From positions 1-37,961 of the forward strand of contig JAQBOU010000010.1 of NCBI GenBank assembly GCA_028287865.1: DNA of 37,961 nucleotides. The letters run 5' to 3'. Below the pieces are notes generated by a model, which ran no database searches, was not told the origin of the DNA, and saw nothing but the letters and a program-made list of their open reading frames with translations. Source of the stretch: Mucilaginibacter sp. (GTDB taxonomy: Bacteria; Bacteroidota; Bacteroidia; Sphingobacteriales; Sphingobacteriaceae). Shown here one piece after another: positions 23,229-31,387 of the stretch (positions within the stretch are counted from its first letter, which is position 1; every line of letters begins with the position of its first letter). The position numbers and the translations under genes are program-made.

Positions 23229-23340
23229 TTTATATGATTACACTGATTGAATAGCGGCAACGATCACAGACTTTATACTGGTTTTATGATTACACTGATT
23301 GAATAGCAGCAACGCCCCCTGATTTACACTGATTGAAAGG
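23208..23340 (+). repeat. Tandem repeat of about 52 bases running out of hutI
   Basis: Unit 1 (23208-23260) and unit 2 (23261-23312) both read CGATCACAGA-TTTATACTG-GATTACACTGATTGAATAGC-GCAA with few differences. A partial third unit (23313-23340) keeps TGATTTACACTGATTGAA. The first 21 bases are also the last codons and stop of hutI. The words resemble a repeat family common in Bacteroidota spacers. Confidence 0.8.
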
Positions 23341-23370
23341 CAGGTGAATATTTTTAATGACTAATAACCA

Positions 23371-25053
23371 ATGACAAAATTAATAGAATGTGTTCCCAAT
23401 TTCAGCGAAGGTGGAAACCTTGATACCATCCGGCAAATCACCAACGAGATAGAAACAGTTGAAGGTGTAAGACTGCTGAATGTTGATCCCGGCAAGGCGA
23501 CAAACCGTACTGTGGTAACATTTGTGGGTGAACCTGAGCGGGTGATAGAAGCTGCCTTTTTAGCCATTAAAAAAGCCGGCGAGCTGATTGACATGAGCAA
23601 GCACAAAGGCGAGCATCCCCGTATGGGCGCAACTGATGTTTGCCCGCTTATACCTATTGCCAATATCAGCATGGAAGAGACTGCTGAATATGCCCGGCAA
23701 CTGGCTAAGCGGGTCGGGGAAGAATTACAGATTCCGGCTTATTTGTATGAGTATGCACAGGCTGATAAAAAGAGAAATAACCTGTCGGTAATTCGTGCGG
23801 GGGAATACGAAGGCTTTTTTAAGAAGATCAAATTGCCGGAATGGACACCCGATTTCGGTCCCGCTGAATATGATGCAAAACGCGGTGCAACGGTTATAGG
23901 CGCACGTGATTTCCTGATAGCTTACAATGTCAATCTAAATACAACCAGCACTCGCAGGGCAAATTCTGTTGCCTTTGATGTACGTGAAGCTGGTCGTGTA
24001 TTGCGTGAAGGTGACCCCGTTACCGGTAAGATCATTACTGATGAACATGGCAAACCGAAATCAATACCCGGTTCATTAAAATCAGTAAAGGCAATTGGCT
24101 GGTATATTGAAGAGTATGGTATAGCGCAGATCTCCATGAACCTGACCAATATTGAAATAACCCCTTTGCATAAAGCATTTGATGAAGTATGTACCAAAGC
24201 CGCTGCGCGCGGTATGCGTGTAACCGGTAGTGAATTGGTTGGCCTTGTCCCTTTAAAAGCTATGCTGGATGCTGGTAAATATTTTCTGTTGAAACAGCAG
24301 CGTTCAGTTGGGGTGAGTGAAAAGGAACTGATAAAAATAGCCATTGTTTCAATGGGCCTGGGCGAACTGGCCCCTTTTAATCCGGAAGAACGCATTATAG
24401 AATATTTACTTAAAGACAAGGCATCATCCAAACTGGCAAATATGAGCCTGGCAGATTTTGCAGACGAAACAGCCAGTGAAAGCCCTGCTCCGGGTGGGGG
24501 TTCTATAGCCGCTTATCTTGGTGCTTTGGGAGCCGCTTTGGGTACCATGGTAGCTAACCTGTCGCACAAAAAAGGCTGGGATGATCGTTGGAAAGAGTTT
24601 AGCGACTGGGCAGAGAAAGGACAGCAATATAAAGACGAGCTGATTAAATTAGTTGACCTTGATACTGCTGCGTTTAACAAAATAATGGAAGCATTTGCCT
24701 TACCAAAGGCAACGGATGAGGAAAAAACTGCGCGGGATAAAACCATACAGGATGCCACTAAACATGCCATTGAAATACCATTTAGAGTGATGCAAGCTGC
24801 TTATGGAAGTATAACCGTTATTAAAGCCATGGCCGAAACCGGCAACCCAAATTCCATAACCGATGCAGGTGTTGCCGCCCTTTGTGCCCGCAGCGCTGTT
24901 ATTGGCGCCTTTATGAATGTAAAGATCAATGCGCAGGGATGTAAGGATAAAGATTACATCCTTAAAATTGTTGCTGAAGGAAGTGAATTAGAAAGAAAAG
25001 CTATTGAACTGGAAGCAGAGATAATTGCGTTGGTAAACAGCAAGATTGTTTAA
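23371..25053 (+). CDS. ftcD: Glutamate formimidoyltransferase / formimino-THF cyclodeaminase fusion
   Basis: 560 residues, bifunctional as in animals. Residues 1-340 are the formiminotransferase part, which moves the formimino group from formiminoglutamate to tetrahydrofolate. It has LIECVPNFSEGG, the catalytic His82 in KGEHPRMGATDVCP (His82 in the porcine enzyme), and RANSVAFDVREAGRV. Residues about 352-560 are the cyclodeaminase part (LADFADETASESPAPGGGS, AALGTMVANLS), which releases ammonia and gives methenyl-THF. It closes the pathway to glutamate without hutF or hutG. The ATG lies 142 bases after hutI across tandem repeats. It is a little longer than typical 540-residue FTCD. Histidine catabolism thus also supplies one-carbon units. 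Confidence 0.95.
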   Translation: MTKLIECVPNFSEGGNLDTIRQITNEIETVEGVRLLNVDPGKATNRTVVTFVGEPERVIEAAFLAIKKAGELIDMSKHKGEHPRMGATDVCPLIPIANISMEETAEYARQLAKRVGEELQIPAYLYEYAQADKKRNNLSVIRAGEYEGFFKKIKLPEWTPDFGPAEYDAKRGATVIGARDFLIAYNVNLNTTSTRRANSVAFDVREAGRVLREGDPVTGKIITDEHGKPKSIPGSLKSVKAIGWYIEEYGIAQISMNLTNIEITPLHKAFDEVCTKAAARGMRVTGSELVGLVPLKAMLDAGKYFLLKQQRSVGVSEKELIKIAIVSMGLGELAPFNPEERIIEYLLKDKASSKLANMSLADFADETASESPAPGGGSIAAYLGALGAALGTMVANLSHKKGWDDRWKEFSDWAEKGQQYKDELIKLVDLDTAAFNKIMEAFALPKATDEEKTARDKTIQDATKHAIEIPFRVMQAAYGSITVIKAMAETGNPNSITDAGVAALCARSAVIGAFMNVKINAQGCKDKDYILKIVAEGSELERKAIELEAEIIALVNSKIV

Positions 25054-25161
25054 TTTGAAAATGTGACAATTTGAAGATTTGAAAATGCGTATTTTTAAAT
25101 CGTGAGAATAAAACGGCATTTTTTTACAATCTTCAAATTTTCAAATCAACACATTTTCAAA
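25054..25161. repeat. Two-arm inverted repeat spanning the start of the solute-binding gene
   Basis: Two perfect 12-base inverted pairs are present: TTTGAAAATGTG (25054-25065) with CACATTTTCAAA (25150-25161), and AATTTGAAGATT (25068-25079) with AATCTTCAAATT (25128-25139). The element is built of TTTGAA/TTCAAA words. Its right half is coding and provides codons of the signal peptide of the lipoprotein gene starting at 25102. The left half fills the gap after ftcD. Confidence 0.75.
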
Positions 25162-26766
25162 CTATTAGCACTTCTCATTCTGGCCTCCTGTGGCCCTAAT
25201 CATTCCGCATCCAAAAAAACAGTATTCAACATCAACCTGGATGAGGGGCTCAGTTCTCTTGATCCTGCATTTTCACGTAACCTGTACACCATCTGGATGG
25301 ATAACCAGCTGTATAATGGCCTGGTGCAGATAGATGACAGTCTGAAAAACCGCCCTTGTATTGCTAAAAGCTGGGAAATATCGCCTGACGGCACCCTCTA
25401 TACCTTTCATTTACGTAACGATGTTTATTTCCAGGATGACCCGCTGTTTAAAAATGGCAAAGGTCGTAAAGCAGTAGCGGCAGATTTTGTTTACAGCTTC
25501 GGCAGGCTGATCGACCCAAAAGTAGCCTCATCCGGCTCGTGGATCTTCAGCGACAAAGTGGAAGGCAAAAATGCATTTGTGGCAATAAACGACACCACGT
25601 TCCGGGTAAAGCTTAAACAGCCCTTCCCTCCTTTTTTGAGCATGCTAACGGCTCCATATTGTTCGGTTGTGCCGCATGAGGTTGTCGATTTTTATGGTAA
25701 AGATTTTCGGCAGCACCCTGTTGGCACAGGCCCTTTTAAATTTAAATACTGGAAAGAAGGTGAGGTATTGGTTTTTTTAAAGAATGAGCACTATTGGGAA
25801 AAGGACAAGGACGGCAGTCCCTTGCCTCATTTGGATGCTATCAGGGCAACTTTCATCGGCGATAAGCAGACTGCCTTTATGGAATTCATCAGCAAAAAGC
25901 TCGATTTTTTAAATGATATTGATGGCAGCTACCGCGATGATATCCTGACCAAATCCGGCAAAATAACCCAGAAGTATAAAGGTAAATTCATTTTAAGTAC
26001 GGGCCCTTACCTAAACACCATTTACCTGGGTATGCTGGTTGACAGCAGCCTCGCCATTGTTAAAGGCTCGCCGTTGCGGAAACTTAAAATACGGCAGGCC
26101 ATTAATTATGCTATCGACAAGCAAAAGATGATAAAGTACCTGCGCAACAGCATGGGCACTGCCGGTTCGGCAGGATTTATACCGCTGGGAATGCCCGGCT
26201 TTAACGCAAAAGAAGTTAAAGGATACACCTATAACCCCGACAAAGCCCGGCAGTTATTAAAAGAAGCCGGCTATCCAGACGGAAATAACCTGCCCCCCAT
26301 AGTATTGCATACCACAGTTGGCTACCGCAGCCTGATTGAATATGTGCAGGGTCAATTAGATAGAATAGGAATTAAAACAAGTGTGGAGATAACCCAGGGT
26401 GCCAGTCTGCGCGAGCTGATTGCAAAAAACGGCATCAACTTTTTTTATGGCACCTGGATAGCCGATTACCCGGATGCGGAAAATTACCTGTCGGTCTTCT
26501 ACTCAAAAAACAAGATTCCTTTCGGACCAAACTATACCGGTTTCAATAACAGACAGTTCGACGCCTTGTTTGAGCAGGCTTACCACGAGGCAAATGATGA
26601 AAAACGTTATGCTCTTTACCGGCAAATGGATAACCTGGTTATGCAACAGTCGCCGGTGGTGATTTTGTATTATGATAAAAGGGTAAACCTGTATCAAAAT
26701 AACATATCAGGCTATAGTGTTAATGCCCAGAATTTGCTGACGCTAAAAAAGGTGGTGAAGAGGTGA
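25102..26766 (+). CDS. ABC-type peptide/solute-binding lipoprotein (SBP family 5)
   Basis: 554 residues from a GTG start. An in-frame TAA two codons upstream excludes a longer protein, and the lipobox LLILASC (Cys30) excludes the next Met at about 45. The mature part is an OppA/DppA-type binding protein: DEGLSSLDPAFSRN, WEISPDGTLYTFHLRNDVYFQD, HPVGTGPFKFKYWKEGE, LRKLKIRQAINYAIDKQKMI. It probably captures peptides or similar solutes on the outer face of a membrane. No permease or ATPase gene is adjacent, so it is an orphan. It starts 48 bases after ftcD and may be cotranscribed, suggesting uptake of histidine-containing peptides, which is inference. Residues about 7-20 of the unusually long N-region are encoded by intergenic repeat sequence. 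A six-codon ORF (25085-25105) ends across the GTG. Confidence 0.9.
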   Translation: MRIKRHFFTIFKFSNQHIFKLLALLILASCGPNHSASKKTVFNINLDEGLSSLDPAFSRNLYTIWMDNQLYNGLVQIDDSLKNRPCIAKSWEISPDGTLYTFHLRNDVYFQDDPLFKNGKGRKAVAADFVYSFGRLIDPKVASSGSWIFSDKVEGKNAFVAINDTTFRVKLKQPFPPFLSMLTAPYCSVVPHEVVDFYGKDFRQHPVGTGPFKFKYWKEGEVLVFLKNEHYWEKDKDGSPLPHLDAIRATFIGDKQTAFMEFISKKLDFLNDIDGSYRDDILTKSGKITQKYKGKFILSTGPYLNTIYLGMLVDSSLAIVKGSPLRKLKIRQAINYAIDKQKMIKYLRNSMGTAGSAGFIPLGMPGFNAKEVKGYTYNPDKARQLLKEAGYPDGNNLPPIVLHTTVGYRSLIEYVQGQLDRIGIKTSVEITQGASLRELIAKNGINFFYGTWIADYPDAENYLSVFYSKNKIPFGPNYTGFNNRQFDALFEQAYHEANDEKRYALYRQMDNLVMQQSPVVILYYDKRVNLYQNNISGYSVNAQNLLTLKKVVKR

Positions 26767-26797
26767 TTTACGATTTTAGATTTACGAATTACGATTG
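26767..26797. repeat. Left flanking repeat of the RAYT region
   Basis: TTACGATTTTAGATTTACGA and the next bases, made of repeated CGATT/TTACGA words, are matched in inverse orientation by AATCGTAATTCTAAAATCGC at 27660-27679. The pair brackets the RAYT gene, its REP copies and the acn terminator. The left copy begins with the stop region of the solute-binding gene; the right copy ends at the aconitase stop. Confidence 0.5.
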
Positions 26798-26803
26798 TTA
26801 CTA

Positions 26804-26859
26804 ACTTGCGCTCGTTTGCAACGAGTGCTTAACCTGGTTTTGCGATTGTATCGCCCAGG
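26804..26859. repeat. REP-like element upstream of the RAYT gene
   Basis: The 34-base core 26804-26837 (ACTTGCGCTCGTTTGCAACG...) is an inverted copy of 27568-27601 with one mismatch. Inside it GCGCTCGTT-TGC-AACGAGTGC folds into a 9-base stem. A second stem follows: CCTGG (26833-26837) and GCGAT (26842-26846) pair with ATCGC and CCAGG (26850-26859). Two adjacent hairpins next to a RAYT gene are typical of REP elements. Confidence 0.75.
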
Positions 26860-26914
26860 ATATATTTTGAAAAATATAAGACAAATTTGTATTTTAGCTA
26901 AAACCTTAGCTACT

Positions 26915-27493
26915 ATGTCGCATCAATACCGAGTCCGAAATCCTGAAGACATCTATTTTGTTACTTTTACAATTGTTGATTGGGTTGATGTATTCACACG
27001 TCCTGCTTATAAACAATTAATCATTGATTCGCTTACTTACTGCCAGCAACATAAGGGCCTCGAAGTTCATGCCTATTGTTTAATGACCAATCATTTGCAC
27101 CTGCTGGTTTCTGCAACTCATCCTGCAATATTACCCGATATTATCCGCGATTTTAAAAAACATACGAATAAACAAATAATTAAAATTATTGAGACTGAAC
27201 CCGAAAGCCGCAGAGACTGGATGCTTTACCGGTTTCAATATAATGCCAAATATGATAACAGGATAAAGGACTACAAAGTTTGGCAGGACGGCTATCATGG
27301 GATAGCTTGTGACTTTGGAAGTATTCTTGCGCAAAAGCTTGATTATATTCACAATAATCCAATAACAGCAGGGATTGTTGCTGTATCCGAACATTATCAA
27401 TATAGTTCAGCAGCTAATTATTCCGGCGAAAAAGGAATGATGGATGTGGTGTTATTAGATACTGGTTACGCTACAAACGTCAAGCCACATTAA
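26915..27493 (+). CDS. RAYT-type (REP-associated tyrosine) transposase, Y1/IS200-like
   Basis: 192 residues from ATG 26915; the frame is open further upstream but runs into the REP element. It is a HUH single-strand nuclease of the Y1 type. The metal-binding HxH is His60-Leu-His62 in CLMTNHLHLLV and the likely nucleophile is Tyr144 in LDYIHNNPITAGIV, the standard RAYT block. Such proteins cut and join REP hairpins and are usually single-copy domesticated relatives of IS200/IS605 transposases. REP-like copies lie on both sides, inverted upstream and three direct copies downstream. The final codons (GYATNVKPH) overlap a further REP-like copy at 27466-27486. All catalytic residues are intact. 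It is not an ordinary insertion sequence, since no target duplication or long terminal repeats are seen. Confidence 0.88.
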   Translation: MSHQYRVRNPEDIYFVTFTIVDWVDVFTRPAYKQLIIDSLTYCQQHKGLEVHAYCLMTNHLHLLVSATHPAILPDIIRDFKKHTNKQIIKIIETEPESRRDWMLYRFQYNAKYDNRIKDYKVWQDGYHGIACDFGSILAQKLDYIHNNPITAGIVAVSEHYQYSSAANYSGEKGMMDVVLLDTGYATNVKPH

Positions 27494-27601
27494 GTAAACC
27501 ATTTTAAGCATTTGTTACAAACGAGCGCAAGTGTAGCAAGTTTAATATTTACGTTACAAACGTTAACCCAGGTTAAGCACTCGTTACAAACGAGCGCAAG
27601 T
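27466..27601. repeat. Cluster of four REP-like copies downstream of RAYT
   Basis: Copies lie at 27466-27486 (inside the gene), 27504-27532, 27549-27569 and 27568-27601. The first and third share 18 of 21 bases (TTACGyTACAAACGTyAAsCC). The second and fourth share 27 of 29 (TTAAGCA-GTTACAAACGAGCGCAAGT). The fourth is the inverted partner of the upstream element. Each has a GTT-ACA-AAC hairpin tip. Confidence 0.75.
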
Positions 27602-27611
27602 TTAAAAGCGT

Positions 27612-27642
27612 AAAAAAAAGTCTCCCCGATTCGGAGAGACTT
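27612..27642 (-). terminator. Rho-independent terminator of the aconitase gene
   Basis: On the minus strand an 11-base stem, AAGTCTCTCCG with CGGGGAGACTT (one G-T pair) around AAT, is followed directly by eight T. It lies 40 bases after the aconitase stop and is the clearest intrinsic terminator in the window. Confidence 0.85.
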
Positions 27643-27649
27643 GAATAAT

Positions 27650-27681
27650 AAAATCTAAAATCGTAATTCTAAAATCGCAAA
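27650..27681. repeat. Right flanking repeat abutting the aconitase stop
   Basis: AAATCTAAAATCGTAATTCT and AAAATCGCAAAT follow each other here, an inverted and shuffled match to 26767-26797. The repeat reaches to the stop codon of the minus-strand aconitase gene. Similar TCTAAAATCGTAAT words are common in Bacteroidota spacers. Confidence 0.5.
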
Positions 27682-29949
27682 TTAAGATGCCATTTGCCTG
27701 CGGATGATATTCAAAGCGCCGCCTGCCTTAAACCACTCTATCTGTTGTGCATTATAGGTATGGTTTACTGCAAAGCTTTCGCTTGAGCCATCTTTATGAT
27801 GCAGCACCACGGTTAATTGTTTGCCGGGGGCAAACTCTTTTAAGCCGGTGATATCGATGCTGTCATCTTCCTGAATTTTATCATAGTCGTTACTGTCGCC
27901 AAAGGTAATGGCCAGCATACCTTGTTTTTTAAGATTGGTTTCGTGGATACGGGCGAATGATTTCACCAGTATGGCACGCACACCCAGGTGGCGCGGCTCC
28001 ATAGCTGCATGTTCGCGCGATGAGCCTTCACCGTAATTTTCATCCCCTACCACAATTGATCCAATGCCATGTGCTTTATAATCGCGCTGAGTGGCCGGAA
28101 CCGGGCCGTATTCGCCGGTGAGTTCATTTTTAACGCTATCGGCAGTATTGTTAAAATAGTTGATGGCGCCGATCAGCATGTTATTGGATATATTATCCAA
28201 ATGACCGCGAAACTTTAACCACGGACCAGCCATAGAAATATGGTCTGTAGTACATTTCCCTTTAGCTTTTATTAACAGCTTTAAGCCGGTAACATCAGTG
28301 CCTTCCCACGCCGGGAACGGATCAAGCAATTGTAAACGCGCTGAAGTAGGGCTAACCTTAACTTCCACATGGCTGCCATCTTCGGCCGGGGCCTGGTAAC
28401 CTGCATCTTCCACTGCATAACCTTTAACAGGCATTTCAATACCCAATGGTTCATCTAACTTAACCTGTTCGCCATTTTCGTTAGTCAGGTAATCGGTTAA
28501 AGGGTTAAAGGTAAGATCGCCTGCTATTGCAAACGCGGTTACAATTTCAGGCGATGCAACAAAGGCATGGGTATTTGGATTACCATCGTTACGTTTGGCA
28601 AAATTGCGGTTAAACGAGGTAATAATAGAGTTTTTACGTGTAGGATTATCAGTATGCCTTGCCCACTGCCCAATACAAGGACCGCATGCGTTAGCTAAAA
28701 CAACTCCGCCCATTTCGGCAAAAGTATCAAGGTAACCATCACGGTCAACCGTATAGCGCACCAGCTCTGAACCGGGAGTAATGGTAAACTCTGCTTTCGT
28801 TTTTAAATGTTTATCAATTGCCTGTTTAGCAATAGAAGCCGAACGGGTAATATCCTCGTAGGATGAGTTAGTGCATGAACCTATTAAACCAACCTCTAAT
28901 TCAGCAGGCCAGTTATTTTCCCTTACTGCTGTCGCGAATTTAGAGATAGGCCATGCCAGATCCGGCGTAAACGGACCGTTTACATGTGGTTCCAACTCAG
29001 TAAGATTTATCTCAATTACCTGGTCAAAATATTGTTCAGGATTAGTATACACTTCATCGTCGCCGGTTAAATGTTCTTTTACAGCATCCGCCAGTACGGC
29101 AATATCAGCGCGTTGCGTACCTTTCAGGTATTCGCCAATTTTTCCGTCGTAACCGAAGATGGAAGTGGTAGCACCAATTTCAGCACCCATGTTACAGATG
29201 GTACCTTTACCTGTTGCCGATAGTGAACGTGCACCTTCGCCAAAATATTCAACAATAGCACCTGTACCACCTTTTACAGTAAGAATGCCTGCCACTTTAA
29301 GGATCACGTCTTTTGCTGATGTCCAGCCTGAAAGCTTACCGGTTAATTTAACACCGATCAGTTTAGGGAATTTGAGCTCCCAGGGCAAGCCGGCCATTAC
29401 ATCACAGGCATCGGCACCGCCAACACCTATAGCAATCATACCCAATCCGCCTGCGTTAGGCGTATGTGAGTCAGTACCGATCATCATACCACCGGGGAAA
29501 GCATAGTTCTCTAAAACCACCTGGTGAATAATACCTGCACCGGGTTTCCAAAAGCCCAGGCCATATTTATCAGATACTGAAGCCAGGAAATCGTACACTT
29601 CTTTATTTACATCTTTAGCCGTGCTCAAGTCTTCGGTAGCACCTACTTTAGCCTGTATCAGGTGATCACAATGCACAGTTGAAGGCACTGCTACCTTAGG
29701 TCTGCCTGCCTGCATAAACTGCAACAGCGCCATTTGCGCGGTAGCATCCTGCATAGCAACACGGTCGGGTGCAAAGTCAACATAATCCACCCCGCGGCCA
29801 AATGCTGTTTGGGCATCGCCTTCAGAAAGGTGGGCGTATAATATTTTTTCGGTTAATGTAAGGTGTTTACCGGTTGCTTTACGGGCAGCAGCCACACGGG
29901 TGCTATAGCGGTCGTAATCCTTTTTGATCATATCTAAATCAAAAGCCAT
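27682..29949 (-). CDS. acnA: Aconitate hydratase, mitochondrial-like type
   Basis: 755 residues, the size of mitochondrial-type aconitase. It interconverts citrate and isocitrate in the TCA cycle. The [4Fe-4S] ligands are Cys359 in [10 protein letters not shown] and Cys422 and Cys425 in [11 protein letters not shown]. Substrate-binding blocks [33 protein letters not shown] and the swivelling-domain [19 protein letters not shown] are complete. The gene is monocistronic, with a palindrome-bearing promoter region upstream and a strong terminator downstream. Symbol acnA is used loosely; the sequence is of the Aco2-like branch rather than the longer IRP-like one. The Fe-S cluster makes the enzyme oxidant-sensitive. 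Confidence 0.96.
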   Translation of the reverse strand: MAFDLDMIKKDYDRYSTRVAAARKATGKHLTLTEKILYAHLSEGDAQTAFGRGVDYVDFAPDRVAMQDATAQMALLQFMQAGRPKVAVPSTVHCDHLIQAKVGATEDLSTAKDVNKEVYDFLASVSDKYGLGFWKPGAGIIHQVVLENYAFPGGMMIGTDSHTPNAGGLGMIAIGVGGADACDVMAGLPWELKFPKLIGVKLTGKLSGWTSAKDVILKVAGILTVKGGTGAIVEYFGEGARSLSATGKGTICNMGAEIGATTSIFGYDGKIGEYLKGTQRADIAVLADAVKEHLTGDDEVYTNPEQYFDQVIEINLTELEPHVNGPFTPDLAWPISKFATAVRENNWPAELEVGLIGSCTNSSYEDITRSASIAKQAIDKHLKTKAEFTITPGSELVRYTVDRDGYLDTFAEMGGVVLANACGPCIGQWARHTDNPTRKNSIITSFNRNFAKRNDGNPNTHAFVASPEIVTAFAIAGDLTFNPLTDYLTNENGEQVKLDEPLGIEMPVKGYAVEDAGYQAPAEDGSHVEVKVSPTSARLQLLDPFPAWEGTDVTGLKLLIKAKGKCTTDHISMAGPWLKFRGHLDNISNNMLIGAINYFNNTADSVKNELTGEYGPVPATQRDYKAHGIGSIVVGDENYGEGSSREHAAMEPRHLGVRAILVKSFARIHETNLKKQGMLAITFGDSNDYDKIQEDDSIDITGLKEFAPGKQLTVVLHHKDGSSESFAVNHTYNAQQIEWFKAGGALNIIRRQMAS

Positions 29950-30021
29950 TTTATTTGATTTTTTAGGTGAAGTAAAAGAATGGACATTAATCAGCCTATG
30001 ACTGACAATGCGGCGAATTTA

Positions 30022-30052
30022 CAAAAATTACAGGTAAATGGAAGTCAGCCAA
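30022..30052 (-). promoter_or_regulatory. Likely aconitase promoter
   Basis: On the minus strand TTG (30052-30050), 19 bases, then TAATTTTTG (30030-30022) form the Bacteroidota -33/-7 layout, with one extra T in the -7 box. The start codon lies 72 bases further on. The -33 TTG is also the end of the palindrome at 30050-30063. Confidence 0.45.
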
Positions 30053-30063
30053 TTGTACAATTG
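30050..30063. promoter_or_regulatory. 14-base perfect palindrome at the aconitase -33 element
   Basis: CAATTGTACAATTG is a perfect palindrome. Its last three bases on the minus strand form the putative -33 TTG of the aconitase promoter. A dimeric regulator bound here would touch the polymerase site. The divergent gene at 30137 starts 74 bases away, so it could control both. Confidence 0.45.
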
Positions 30064-30136
30064 CTATTTGGATAAGTTCTAAATAAAACAAGCGCTGCTA
30101 AAGGCAGGCTATTAATGTAACAATAATAAAGTTTAA

Positions 30137-30610
30137 ATGAATAATTTCAATTTCACGCAACCTTCTTCCATACTTATACGTTTTAAAAAGAACTTTTTAA
30201 ATGCTCTTTCTTATACCACCTTTAAGCTGATGAACCTGATTTTCTTTTTACTGATCAATATGACTATTCCTTTATTAACTTTTTTAATATCGAATAAGAG
30301 AGATAAGCATCTTTCGGAAAGAATACTCCAGGTTACAGAGTTGGACTATTTGTATGAATACAAATACTTTTTATCAAACATTGAACAGGTGAAAAATGAG
30401 CTGCAAAATGCATTGGCAGCAATGGATTTCAATAACAAAACATGCTTTACCCTTTTTGATATAACTATTTTAAAAAAAGAGATCAGAGATAGTATTGACG
30501 AATTAACAGCATCGGCTTTACAACAATCCATTTCAATTAATGAATTTCATTCGCAGGTAAACAATCTCTATAAGCGTATAAATATTTTATCCTATCCGCT
30601 GGCTGCTTAA
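30137..30610 (+). CDS. Membrane-anchored protein of unknown function
   Basis: 157 residues, no recognised family. A basic N-terminal region (residues 1-30) is followed by one hydrophobic segment (about 31-51, LMNLIFFLLINMTIPLLTFLI). A mostly helical cytosolic or periplasmic part then runs to the end, rich in Glu, Gln and Leu with heptad-like spacing (ISNKRDKHLSERILQVTELD, NIEQVKNELQNALAAMD, KKEIRDSIDELTASALQQS). This suggests a coiled coil. Codon use and length speak for a real gene, though its ATG has no obvious promoter. It diverges from acnA and converges with the deacetylase gene. A DUF-type membrane tether is the most one can say. Confidence 0.55.
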   Translation: MNNFNFTQPSSILIRFKKNFLNALSYTTFKLMNLIFFLLINMTIPLLTFLISNKRDKHLSERILQVTELDYLYEYKYFLSNIEQVKNELQNALAAMDFNNKTCFTLFDITILKKEIRDSIDELTASALQQSISINEFHSQVNNLYKRINILSYPLAA

Positions 30611-30638
30611 TACCTTTCGTATAGCAAAAAGATTCCCT

Positions 30639-31262
30639 TTAAGGGGTCAGGGAGTTAAAACTATATCCCCCCTTACTCCAATATTCCATCGCCCGCGGCA
30701 AAGCATATTCCATCCGCTCTTTTGCTTTCAGGCTATCATGAAACAGCACAATATCACCGCTCTTGGTATGCTTCAATACATTTTGCAGGCATTTTTCAGA
30801 TTTCAGGCTGCTATCAAAATCTCCGGACAACACATTCCACATTACAATTTTTATCCCCGGTTTGGCATTTTGCAGGAGTTTCACCTGTGATGCTTTAATA
30901 CGCCCGTATGGTGGCCTGAACAGCTGGCTGTCCAATAATTTATCTGCCTGCAAAAAGTTATCCAGGTAAGTTTTATCATCGGTCTTCCAGCCTTTTAAGT
31001 GATTAAAGGTATGGTTACCTATGCTATGGCCTTCGTTTTTTACCTGCTCAAATACATCCGGATGTTTGCGTACATTGTCGCCAATACAAAAAAATGTAGC
31101 TTTAGCATTATATTGCTTTAAAATATTTAAAACAAACGGTGTAACAATCGGTATAGGCCCGTCGTCAAAAGTGAGAAAAATAGACCGGGGGTTATCACCG
31201 CTATTCCACATTAAATTGGGATACAGCTTTTTAAGGAGCCAGGGGGTTTTAACAAGGTACAT
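30639..31262 (-). CDS. NodB-type polysaccharide deacetylase
   Basis: 207 residues, CE4 fold. Metal and catalytic residues are in place: TFDDGP (Asp33, Asp34), the metal pair His84 and His88 in GNHTFNHL, RPPYG (Arg116), the MWNVLSGDFD block and the late catalytic His175 in IVLFHDSL. It removes acetyl groups from N-acetylglucosamine in peptidoglycan or another amino-sugar polymer. There is no cleavable signal peptide; the N-terminus (MYLVKTPWLLKKLYPNLMW) is only moderately hydrophobic, so location is uncertain. The gene has no operon partner and converges with the unknown membrane gene. Confidence 0.92.
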   Translation of the reverse strand: MYLVKTPWLLKKLYPNLMWNSGDNPRSIFLTFDDGPIPIVTPFVLNILKQYNAKATFFCIGDNVRKHPDVFEQVKNEGHSIGNHTFNHLKGWKTDDKTYLDNFLQADKLLDSQLFRPPYGRIKASQVKLLQNAKPGIKIVMWNVLSGDFDSSLKSEKCLQNVLKHTKSGDIVLFHDSLKAKERMEYALPRAMEYWSKGGYSFNSLTP

Positions 31263-31387
31263 TTTTTAGACGTGATATATTAGATATTGGATATGAGACA
31301 ATATGAAATGAAGTTATAATTGTAAATTATAATTCTCAAATCTAACATCTCCTGCCCTATATCTCAAACAATATTCAGAATAACCTT
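31263..31387. repeat. Repeat-like spacer with a palindrome before the TolC gene
   Basis: The 125-base gap consists of similar words on both sides (GATATATTAGATATTGGATA, later CTATATCTCAAACAATATTC) around a perfect inverted repeat, TTATAATT (31314-31321) and AATTATAA (31325-31332). It should also carry the divergent promoters of the deacetylase and TolC genes, but no TAnnTTTG box is exact. Confidence 0.45.

Noticed and set aside
23208..23340. The tandem units after hutI as a CRISPR array
   Set aside because: Units are contiguous, with no unique spacers between them, no leader and no cas genes.
26804..27601. The RAYT region as a normal insertion sequence
   Set aside because: The inverted flanks are short REP hairpins that occur in several copies on one side, no target-site duplication is visible, and the protein belongs to the RAYT branch.
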